Assembly (NCBI GenBank): GCA_026193125.1 | Contig: JAPHSC010000284.1 | Span: forward strand, 1-6,455 | Source of the DNA: Gammaproteobacteria bacterium | GTDB taxonomy: Bacteria; Pseudomonadota; Gammaproteobacteria; Steroidobacterales; BM003 | DNA length: 6,455 bases | Direction of reading: 5' to 3' | Shown: positions 1 to 5,756 of the stretch, piece after piece | How positions within the stretch are numbered: position 1 is the first letter of the stretch | Layout of the letters: each line of letters begins with the position of its first letter | The notes under the pieces: generated by a model | Database searches by the model: none | Told to the model about the DNA's origin: nothing | Seen by the model: the letters and a program-made list of their open reading frames with translations, nothing else | Made by a program: the position numbers and the translations under genes

Positions 1-57
1 AATTACTACGCCTTCCACAGCGATTCGTGGCCAGGGCATTTTCCAATCTGCACTCAT
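1..57 (-). CDS. Start of an unidentified gene, cut by the window edge
   Basis: An ATG at 57 opens a frame that stays open to position 1, giving 19 residues (MSADWKMPWPRIAVEGVVI). Upstream, AGAAG ends 7 bases before the ATG and could be a weak ribosome binding site. No other ATG, GTG or TTG start precedes it in frame within the 37-base gap after the acyl-CoA dehydrogenase stop. The short same-strand gap suggests co-transcription with that dehydrogenase, so an acyl-CoA-related function is a reasonable guess. Nineteen residues are too few to identify a family, and I assign no function. The reading rests on position, start codon and open frame only, so it could be a chance open stretch. Confidence 0.5.
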   Translation of the reverse strand, partial: MSADWKMPWPRIAVEGVVI

Positions 58-94
58 AATTTGGCTTCTATTCCAGGTAGCGCCCAGGAGCAGA

Positions 95-1795
95 CTAGCG
101 CGCCATTTCGTAGGCGTCACGCTGTGAGTAAACCTGCTCGAGCCACACACGGTCCGCCCGTTTCGCATCCGCAACCGGCTTGCGGACCATCTTCAGGCAC
201 TGTGCCATCTGTGCCTCGGTACTCGTGGGCTTATTGTGCAATTCCAAAGCGAAATGTGACATATCACGCACGAGGCAGTCGAAGATATGGTCAAGCAGAT
301 CACTATTGATGTTAAGGATGCGTGCATTCTCGAGGATCAACTGCGCATACACGACGAGCGCGAATATCTCGCCACCAGCCAGCAAGAAATCGATATCCTT
401 CATCTGTTCAGGCGTGGGCGATGCCTTCGCCAACAGACCACGAAATGCCCGCGCCTGCTCCAGAAACAGAACAACATTTGGCTGACTGAATCCGTCGAAC
501 GCCTGTTGCCAGTCGTGGAAACGAATCTTGCTTAACCCCCGGGCCGGCCCCTGCTTGAACAGGAAATCATCGTTGTGCGGATCATCCTGGGTCGCAACTG
601 GCGAGTAGGACGCGTCCGCATTGAAGAAATAGTTGGGCATGAATTTTACGATCAGGGCGATATTGACGTGTACGGTGCCTTCCAGTTTCGGTAACGCACG
701 TATGTCCACAGCCGCCTGGGTGAAATACATATCTTTTTCAAAACCCTTGGCAGCAATCACATCCCACATCAGGTTGATGACTTCCTCACCCTGCGTGGTG
801 ACCTTCATCTTGGTCATCGGGTTGAACAGCAGGTAGCGCCGATCCTCGCTGGATGCCGTACGCAGATAGTCTGCGGCGCGCAGCGCGAACAGTTTCATTG
901 CGACCAGGCGTGCAAAGGCATCAGTGAACAGCCGTTTTACATGGGGGAAATCCGTCACCGCCATGTTGTAGAGTTTGCGATGGGCGGCGTGGTGAATCGC
1001 CTCGTAAAAAGCGTGGGTGCAGATACCAATAGATGCCCAGCCGAGGTTGTACTTGCCGATATTTACGGTATTCAGTGCGGCGTTCCAGGCGTCTTGACCG
1101 CGGTGCAGGATGTCCTCATCGGTCAACGGGTAGTCATTGAGTTTGTATTCGGAAACGTAGTTCTGGCTGGCCACCACATTTTTCACCAGCTCATAACACG
1201 GATGTGTCGACTCCGCCGCGAAGAACAAATACTCGTCACTGTCCGAGAACCTGCCGAAGGTCGAGGTGATCGCCGCCCTGTTGCCATTACCAATATAATA
1301 TTTGCTGCCGTTGGCACGGTACTGACCGTCGCCGACCTTCGAGATGATCATGTCAGTGGCGTATATATCTGCACCATGTGTTTTCTCGGACAAGCCGAAG
1401 GCGAAAATACCCCCCTCCTGCAGTGCCTGTGCGGCGCGTTGCTTGACCGCTTCGTTAGAACTCATCCAGATCGGTCCCAGCCCCAGTACGCTGACCTGCC
1501 AGACATACCAGTACGGCAGACCGTAAAATCCAAGTATTTCCGCGAACTCGCAGATGCGCCAGGTATCCCAGCGCGAATCCTCGGCACCGTATCCGGCCGG
1601 CGTGCACATGGTAGCGAAGATCTGCTCGTCTTTGACAAAATCCAGGAACTCCGTGTACCACTCCCGGGCGTAATAATCCTTTTGCAGTTGATCATTACCA
1701 CGACGCTCAAAAAATCCGACGACCTTGCCCATGAGTTCTTTGGACTTTGCGTCGGAGTAACGTGCGCCGGGTTTGCCGGGATTAAACAGGATCAT
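95..1795 (-). CDS. Acyl-CoA dehydrogenase family protein with extended C-terminus
   Basis: This is a predicted FAD-dependent flavoenzyme that would introduce an alpha,beta double bond into an acyl-CoA thioester in the cytoplasm. The 566 residues compare with about 380-400 for a typical acyl-CoA dehydrogenase. Residues 131-144 (FAFGLSEKTHGADI) match the flavin-contacting loop usually seen as TEPxxGSD. Residues 162-173 (NGSKYYIGNGNR) match the conserved GxKxxIxN strand that follows it. LEGT at 371-374 matches the YEGT motif, with E372 as the probable catalytic base. About 170 residues follow the usual end of the fold and look largely helical (about 425-566). The ATG at 1795 is preceded by AGAGG at 1805-1809, 9 bases away. 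No electron-transfer flavoprotein or ligase gene is visible. The substrate cannot be read from the sequence. The family call is firm, the subfamily is not. Confidence 0.9.
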   Translation of the reverse strand: MILFNPGKPGARYSDAKSKELMGKVVGFFERRGNDQLQKDYYAREWYTEFLDFVKDEQIFATMCTPAGYGAEDSRWDTWRICEFAEILGFYGLPYWYVWQVSVLGLGPIWMSSNEAVKQRAAQALQEGGIFAFGLSEKTHGADIYATDMIISKVGDGQYRANGSKYYIGNGNRAAITSTFGRFSDSDEYLFFAAESTHPCYELVKNVVASQNYVSEYKLNDYPLTDEDILHRGQDAWNAALNTVNIGKYNLGWASIGICTHAFYEAIHHAAHRKLYNMAVTDFPHVKRLFTDAFARLVAMKLFALRAADYLRTASSEDRRYLLFNPMTKMKVTTQGEEVINLMWDVIAAKGFEKDMYFTQAAVDIRALPKLEGTVHVNIALIVKFMPNYFFNADASYSPVATQDDPHNDDFLFKQGPARGLSKIRFHDWQQAFDGFSQPNVVLFLEQARAFRGLLAKASPTPEQMKDIDFLLAGGEIFALVVYAQLILENARILNINSDLLDHIFDCLVRDMSHFALELHNKPTSTEAQMAQCLKMVRKPVADAKRADRVWLEQVYSQRDAYEMAR

Positions 1796-1804
1796 CGCTG
1801 TCTG

Positions 1805-1809
1805 CCTCT
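1805..1809 (-). promoter_or_regulatory. Ribosome binding site of the acyl-CoA dehydrogenase gene
   Basis: On the minus strand this reads AGAGG, nine bases before the ATG at 1795. It is the only purine-rich Shine-Dalgarno-like stretch close to the start, and it supports the full-length N-terminus beginning MILFNPG. Confidence 0.5.
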
Positions 1810-1836
1810 GGTTGCAAATAAGACTAGAGTTTACGC

Positions 1837-1855
1837 ATTACACGACCGGCGTAAT
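1837..1855. repeat. Short inverted repeat upstream of the acyl-CoA dehydrogenase gene
   Basis: ATTAC at 1837-1841 and GTAAT at 1851-1855 are perfect inverted arms around a 9-base spacer. They lie 42-60 bases upstream of the dehydrogenase start. That position and symmetry would suit an operator for a dimeric repressor, but the arms are only five bases long and AT-rich. I recognise no known operator consensus, so chance is a strong alternative. Confidence 0.2.
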
Positions 1856-1878
1856 ACCTTCATATTCCAAATTTAGAC

Positions 1879-1897
1879 CAGCCGGGCAAACCGGCTG
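1879..1897 (-). terminator. GC-rich hairpin after the cytochrome gene, possible weak terminator
   Basis: CAGCCGG (1879-1885) and CCGGCTG (1891-1897) form a perfect 7-base stem with a 5-base loop. The hairpin starts about 70 bases after the cytochrome stop and ends about 84 bases before the dehydrogenase start. On the minus strand the stem is followed by GTCTAAATTTGG, so the uridine tract of a classical rho-independent terminator is weak. It could terminate the cytochrome transcript, stabilise its 3' end, or act in the leader of the dehydrogenase mRNA. Confidence 0.35.
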
Positions 1898-1915
1898 CAG
1901 CAAGCAGGGCCTTGC

Positions 1916-1930
1916 GTCTAGCAATTAGAC
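1916..1930. repeat. Short inverted repeat after the cytochrome gene
   Basis: GTCTA (1916-1920) and TAGAC (1926-1930) are perfect inverted arms around the loop GCAAT, about 38 bases after the cytochrome stop on the minus strand. The heptamer TTAGACC occurs here and again at 1873-1879, next to the GC-rich hairpin. The stem is too short and AT-rich to be a convincing terminator alone. Confidence 0.25.
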
Positions 1931-1967
1931 CGACGCCACTATGGAAAACCAGGACGGACTTGAGTTG

Positions 1968-2567
1968 TCAATCCGCCGGCCGGTAGCTGGAAAAGAAATT
2001 CACCAGTGCGTCGATATCGCCGGGCCGCAGCTCCCCGAGTTCCTGCCCCATGGCTTCGAATTGCACCTCGCGGTCACCGCTTATATAGGCGTCGATGGCA
2101 TAGCGCAGATAATCCGCACGTTGCCCGTGCAACGGGATTCCGACCGCGTACGCCGCTTCCTCACTATCAGGGGACACGTGGCAGGCCGAGCAATGCTCGT
2201 TGTACACGCGCTCACCCTGTGACGCGAGCTCACCGTCGGTCTCCTCAGCGGACGCACCCCGTGTCTTACCGGCATAGTATTCAGCGACCTCTGCCACTTC
2301 CGATTCCGACAGGCTTGCCACGGTCTCGCACATGCGCGGTTCATGGGTACAGCGCCTCACGCCGTCTACATAAGAAAGGATCGCATCCTCGATATGTTCT
2401 GCCGGTATACCGGCAATCAACGGAACCATTGCCAGGCCCTGCCCCATGCCGTCTACGCCATGGCATTCGGCACAGGTTTCGAGAATCGGCGAGGAAGCGG
2501 GCGCAGACACTGGCAGAAACAAAATCGAGAAACAGGCGAGTAACAGGTGAGTCTGGGAACGGCGCAT
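1968..2567 (-). CDS. Exported di-heme cytochrome c, c4-like
   Basis: This is a predicted periplasmic electron carrier of 199 residues with two cytochrome c domains. Residues 1-24 form a Sec signal peptide (two arginines, a hydrophobic stretch, then SAPA before the likely cleavage). The heme attachment sites are CAECH at 32-36 and CSACH at 126-130. Candidate distal methionine ligands are M79 in the first domain and M173 in the second. The first CxxCH is followed by GVDGMG, and domain 2 repeats the domain 1 pattern, as in cytochrome c4. The open frame extends upstream to 2648. The ATG at 2567 is preferred because AAGGGG lies 7 bases before it and because it places the signal peptide at the N-terminus. 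C73 and C80 flank the presumed ligand M79 and could form a disulfide. A lipoprotein reading at C12 (LLAC) is less likely, as hydrophobic sequence continues past it. The redox partner is unknown, and no oxidase or dehydrogenase subunit lies nearby. Confidence 0.88.
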   Translation of the reverse strand: MRRSQTHLLLACFSILFLPVSAPASSPILETCAECHGVDGMGQGLAMVPLIAGIPAEHIEDAILSYVDGVRRCTHEPRMCETVASLSESEVAEVAEYYAGKTRGASAEETDGELASQGERVYNEHCSACHVSPDSEEAAYAVGIPLHGQRADYLRYAIDAYISGDREVQFEAMGQELGELRPGDIDALVNFFSSYRPAD

Positions 2568-2798
2568 GTTAATGCCCCTTGTTATGCATTCAGTTGGACT
2601 TTCGGGGCCCACTATTGCACCGGTCAGAAAGAAAATCGAGCCCGGCAAGAAAAATGAAACCTTGTCGCGCGCTCATAGTCCCGCACGCGCCACCCCTGTG
2701 ACAATTCCTCGCGGCGAGTTCATGAATGACACGGGCATCCCGTTACCGGCCAACACAAGAGATTTATGTGACCGCTCAATGCACTATAAAAAATCGCT
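2568..2798. other. Intergenic region between prfC and the cytochrome gene
   Basis: This stretch of 231 bases holds no gene I can support. Its only open frames are short and lack ribosome binding sites, for example 16 codons from an ATG at 2723 on the minus strand. It contains a 5-base inverted repeat, ACGGG (2731-2735) and CCCGT (2739-2743), with no T tract beside it on the minus strand. A run of six T on the minus strand (2788-2793) lies just after the prfC stop but has no good stem before it. The cytochrome promoter is presumably here, but I see no convincing -35/-10 pair. Confidence 0.5.
2575..2580 (-). promoter_or_regulatory. Ribosome binding site that fixes the cytochrome start
   Basis: On the minus strand this reads AAGGGG, 7 bases upstream of the ATG at 2567. 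It decides between this start and the longer open frame reaching 2648, which would bury the signal peptide behind 27 extra residues. Confidence 0.65.
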
Positions 2799-4391
2799 CT
2801 ACGCCCAGCTCGCGTGATCTCGCGTGTCATTGAAGCGCACATCCGGCCAGCGCTCCTGGGTGAGCGACAAGTTGACCTGGCTGGGTGCTATGTAAACCAG
2901 TTCCTGCTTGTGATCCAGGGCCAGGTTGTCATGCGCCTTGCGCTTGAACTCTTCAAGCTTCTTGGGGTCATCGCATTCGACCCAGCGGGCTCTCGCGATC
3001 GGTACGCTTTCAAATATGCACTCGACCCCATACTCATTGCGCAAGCGAAAGGCCACCACATCAAACTGCAGCGGCCCGACAGCACCCAGGATCAGGTTGT
3101 TGTTACGCAGGGGACAGAACAACTGCGTTGCACCCTCCTCGCACAATTGCTCCAGACCCTTGCGCAGCTGCTTGAGGCGCAGTGGATCCTTGAGTACGGC
3201 GCGTCGGAAAAGTTCGGGGGCAAAGTCAGGAATACCCTGAAAGCTCAGTTTCTCACCCTCGGTGAATGTGTCACCCACGTTGATCGTGCCATGGTTGTGC
3301 AGACCGATGATGTCGCCGGCGTAGGCCTCTTCAGCATTCTGTCTATCCGACGCCAGGAAGGTAATGGCGTCTCCGACCCTGATTTCCTTACCCAGACGCA
3401 CATGATGCATACGCATGCCCTGGTGGTAACGTCCGGAACACAAGCGCATGAAAGCAATACGGTCGCGGTGCGAGGGATCCATATTCGCCTGGATCTTGAA
3501 CACGAAGCCAGTCATGGCGTCCTCGGTAGGCTCGACCAAACGCTGGAGGCTTTCGCGGGGCGTGGGCGACGGTGCCTCGGCAACAAAAAAATCGAGCAGC
3601 TCGCGTACTCCGAAGTTGCTCAGAGCAGAACCAAAAAACACCGGCGTCTGTTTGGCCGACAGATAGGCCGTCCGGTCGTAGTCAGGACAGGCCTCGGCCA
3701 CCAGCTCAAATTCCTCGCGCAACTGGGCCTCCCTGTCGCCGAGCAACGCCGTGGCCTCAGGGCCTTGCAGATCCGCAATGATGGTCTCCTCGCCCAGGCG
3801 GCCCTGCAGACCCTCACGGTATTGCACGATCTGTTTTCGATGCAGGTGAATCACACCCCTCAAGTCCCGGCCCATACCCAGGGGCCAGGTCACGGGGGTG
3901 CAGCTGATTCCCAGCACGCGCTCAATTTCATCGAGCAGCTCCAGGGGCTCTCGACCCTCACGGTCGAGTTTATTCACAAAAGTGATAATGGGCGTATCAC
4001 GCAGGCGACACACTTCCATCAGCTTGATGGTTCGTTCCTCCACGCCCTTGGCGCAATCGATCACCATCAAGGCGGCATCCACCGCAGTCAGCGTTCGGTA
4101 GGTGTCCTCGGAAAAGTCCTCGTGTCCTGGGGTATCCAGCAGGTTGAAAATGCACTCGCCATAAGGGAACTGCATGACCGATGTGGTGACCGAGATGCCT
4201 CGCTCCTGCTCCATCGCCATCCAGTCCGAGGTAACATGACGCGAGGCCTTGCGACCCTTGACCGTACCCGCCAACTGGATGGCGCCGCCAAACAGCAACA
4301 GCTTTTCGGTAAGCGTGGTTTTGCCTGCATCAGGATGAGAAATGATGGCGAAAGTACGGCGGCGTTTAACTTGTTGCCCAAGATCAGGCAT
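2799..4391 (-). CDS. prfC: Peptide chain release factor 3 (RF3)
   Basis: RF3 is a translational GTPase that removes RF1 or RF2 from the ribosome after peptide release. It acts in the cytoplasm and recycles termination factors. The 530 residues match the E. coli protein (529). The G domain shows the P-loop SHPDAGKTT at 18-26, switch II DTPGHEDF at 86-93, NKLD at 140-143 and the RF3-typical GSALSNFGV at 254-262. The conserved TGFVFKIQANMDP (294-306) opens domain 2, and the C-terminal domain carries RRAVLKDPLR (396-405), GAVGPLQFDVV (436-446) and RARWVECDD (467-475). I chose the ATG at 4391 (weak GGA 6 bases upstream), which aligns with the usual N-terminus. The frame also has a TTG five codons earlier at 4406, with no ribosome binding site. 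The protein ends DTRDHASWA, about four residues beyond E. coli, encoded by a short tandem repeat. It lies 71 bases after rimI. Confidence 0.97.
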   Translation of the reverse strand: MPDLGQQVKRRRTFAIISHPDAGKTTLTEKLLLFGGAIQLAGTVKGRKASRHVTSDWMAMEQERGISVTTSVMQFPYGECIFNLLDTPGHEDFSEDTYRTLTAVDAALMVIDCAKGVEERTIKLMEVCRLRDTPIITFVNKLDREGREPLELLDEIERVLGISCTPVTWPLGMGRDLRGVIHLHRKQIVQYREGLQGRLGEETIIADLQGPEATALLGDREAQLREEFELVAEACPDYDRTAYLSAKQTPVFFGSALSNFGVRELLDFFVAEAPSPTPRESLQRLVEPTEDAMTGFVFKIQANMDPSHRDRIAFMRLCSGRYHQGMRMHHVRLGKEIRVGDAITFLASDRQNAEEAYAGDIIGLHNHGTINVGDTFTEGEKLSFQGIPDFAPELFRRAVLKDPLRLKQLRKGLEQLCEEGATQLFCPLRNNNLILGAVGPLQFDVVAFRLRNEYGVECIFESVPIARARWVECDDPKKLEEFKRKAHDNLALDHKQELVYIAPSQVNLSLTQERWPDVRFNDTRDHASWA

Positions 4392-4438
4392 GGCGGTTCC
4401 GTGCAAAAGCCGTGGATTCTACCGATTTTGCCTATTTA

Positions 4439-4460
4439 CCGCGAGTGGTAACGGTCGCGG
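4439..4460. repeat. Inverted repeat between rimI and prfC
   Basis: CCGCGA (4439-4444) and TCGCGG (4455-4460) are perfect 6-base inverted arms around a 10-base loop. They begin two bases beyond the rimI stop on the minus strand. The sequence that follows on that strand is TAAATAGGC, with no T tract, so it is not a classical terminator. It might protect the 3' end of the upstream mRNA or attenuate readthrough into prfC. Confidence 0.3.
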
Positions 4461-4462
4461 CG

Positions 4463-4930
4463 CTAAAACAGATCACGCGCGAGTATGAGCGCGTCTTCCT
4501 TGTCCCCGGCCGAGGAATAGTAGTCCTTACGGGTCCCGATTTCGACAAATCCCTCGGATTCGTACAGCGCGATTGCCGCCTTATTGCTCGGACGGACTTC
4601 CAGGAACACTGTCTGGGCCTGCTCCTGTCGGAATACCTGCATGGCATGACGTAATAATTGCCGACCCAGGCCCCGGCCACGCAAACTCGAATCCACACAC
4701 AGGTTCAATATATGCCCCTCATGGACCCCAACGGAGACCATGAAATAGCCGCGGATACCTTCACTGTCCTCGGCCACGAAGCCCAGGTAGCCCATTTCCA
4801 GGCAGTCCCGGAATATTCCCATGGACCAGGGAAAGGCGTAGTTGGCGCGCTCCAGCTCAAAGACCGCGTCAAGATCATCCCTGGCCATACGGCGCAAGTT
4901 GAATGGTTCCTCGTTACGGACCGCGCTCAT
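4463..4930 (-). CDS. rimI: Ribosomal protein S18 alanine N-acetyltransferase
   Basis: RimI is a GNAT-family enzyme that acetylates the N-terminal alanine of ribosomal protein S18, using acetyl-CoA. The 155 residues compare with 148 in E. coli. Visible signatures are AFPWS at 32-36, the acetyl-CoA binding loop RGRGLG at 84-89, and LEVRPSNKAAIALYESEGF at 110-128. E111 and Y123 correspond by spacing to the catalytic E103 and Y115 of Salmonella RimI. RKDYY at 134-138 and EDALILA at 145-151 match the RimI C-terminus. The ATG at 4930 overlaps the stop of the preceding glycosylase gene by four bases (ATGA), and GGGGAG lies 5 bases upstream, so the two are probably translationally coupled. The tsaB gene that often accompanies rimI is not in the window. 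A general N-acetyltransferase is the alternative, but the motif match favours RimI. Confidence 0.93.
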   Translation of the reverse strand: MSAVRNEEPFNLRRMARDDLDAVFELERANYAFPWSMGIFRDCLEMGYLGFVAEDSEGIRGYFMVSVGVHEGHILNLCVDSSLRGRGLGRQLLRHAMQVFRQEQAQTVFLEVRPSNKAAIALYESEGFVEIGTRKDYYSSAGDKEDALILARDLF

Positions 4931-5751
4931 GCACTCTCCCCGGCGCAGGCTATGGCCAGCCTCAGGTCACTCCAGGCCTTGCTTTTCTCGCTGGGCTTAC
5001 GCAACAGGTAGGCCGGATGGTAGGTAACGACCACAGGGGTCGAGGTCGCGGCATGGACATGACGAATTCCCCTGAGCCTGCCAACCGGCAGTTGGGTCTG
5101 CAGCAGGCTTTGCGCGGCAATCCTTCCAACCGCCAGTATCAGATCAGGCCCAAGCAGTTCGATCTGCTTGTTCAGGTGGACGGAGCAGGCGGCGATCTCG
5201 TCCTGGTGGGGGTCACGGTTGTCCGGCGGGCGGCACTTCAGCACATTGGCAATGAACACCTGCTCGCGTCGAAGGCCTGCGGCCAGCAGCATGGCGTCGA
5301 GCAACTTACCCGCCCGGCCGACAAAGGGCTCACCCTGCCGGTCTTCGTCGGCGCCCGGGGCCTCGCCGATAATCATCCAGCTGGCCTTGCGATCGCCCAC
5401 ACCAAACACGGTCTGCTTGCGGCTTTCGCACAGGCTGCATGCCCTGCAATCGCTCACCGCCTGGCGCAGTTCGGCCCATTGCGCGGGCTCGCCGCTATCA
5501 GTGCCGGCCACTACCCGTAACCCGCGTACCGATCCCTTCGCGGTTGCGGATGCAGACGACACCGCCGGGGTGACGGGCCGTGCAGGCGCGACCACATCAA
5601 TATGTCGAGATGACTCCGCGGGTTCAGGGGTCGGGAACTGCGTGGCCTGCGCGGCAAGCGGATCAGACGCGGACCCCGCGTCTTCAGTTCGTGGCACCCA
5701 GGCACGAATACCCATCGCGTCCAGGTAGGCCAGGCGCAAGGACGTCTCCAT
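4927..5751 (-). CDS. Uracil-DNA glycosylase, family 4 (iron-sulfur type)
   Basis: This is a predicted base-excision repair enzyme that removes uracil produced by cytosine deamination from DNA. The 274 residues contain a family 4 catalytic domain at about 92-270. The first active-site motif is GEAPGADEDRQGEPFVGRAG at 129-148, and the third is the HPAYLLR loop at 245-251. The probable 4Fe-4S ligands are C102, C105, C173 (in NVLKCRPPDNRDP) and C189. C108 is an additional cysteine near the first pair. Residues 1-21 (YLDAMGIRAWVPR) form a separate conserved-looking N-terminal element. An Ala/Pro/Ser-rich, probably disordered linker of about 65 residues joins it to the catalytic domain. The ATG at 5751 follows the pssA stop by five bases, with GGAG 11 bases upstream, so translation may depend on coupling. 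Such proteins are often annotated as phage-type DNA polymerase domains, but no polymerase domain is present. Confidence 0.93.
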   Translation of the reverse strand: METSLRLAYLDAMGIRAWVPRTEDAGSASDPLAAQATQFPTPEPAESSRHIDVVAPARPVTPAVSSASATAKGSVRGLRVVAGTDSGEPAQWAELRQAVSDCRACSLCESRKQTVFGVGDRKASWMIIGEAPGADEDRQGEPFVGRAGKLLDAMLLAAGLRREQVFIANVLKCRPPDNRDPHQDEIAACSVHLNKQIELLGPDLILAVGRIAAQSLLQTQLPVGRLRGIRHVHAATSTPVVVTYHPAYLLRKPSEKSKAWSDLRLAIACAGESA

Positions 5752-5756
5752 TCGCT

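Noticed and set aside
941..1876. A 311-codon open frame on the plus strand opposite the acyl-CoA dehydrogenase
   Set aside because: The translation has no recognisable motif, and the minus-strand frame carries clear family motifs. It is a shadow of the real gene.
2568..2648. Longer N-terminus for the cytochrome, beginning at 2648
   Set aside because: It would place 27 residues before a clean signal peptide, while a good AAGGGG site precedes the ATG at 2567.
2788..2801. Possible rho-independent terminator at the run of six T just after the prfC stop (minus strand)
   Set aside because: The best stem before the T run is four base pairs (ACGC/GCGT) and is separated from it by seven bases, too weak to call.
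4392..4406. TTG start at 4406 for prfC
   Set aside because: It has no ribosome binding site, and it adds five residues before the point where RF3 proteins normally begin. The ATG at 4391 fits better.
4416..4421. TAGAAT on the minus strand as a -10 box for prfC
   Set aside because: It matches five of six consensus positions, but no -35-like hexamer lies 16-18 bases upstream, so a promoter is not supported.
2814..4451. A 545-codon open frame on the plus strand covering all of prfC
   Set aside because: It is exactly antisense to an unambiguous RF3 gene. Its translation shows no recognisable domain, and long antisense frames are expected opposite GC-rich coding sequence.
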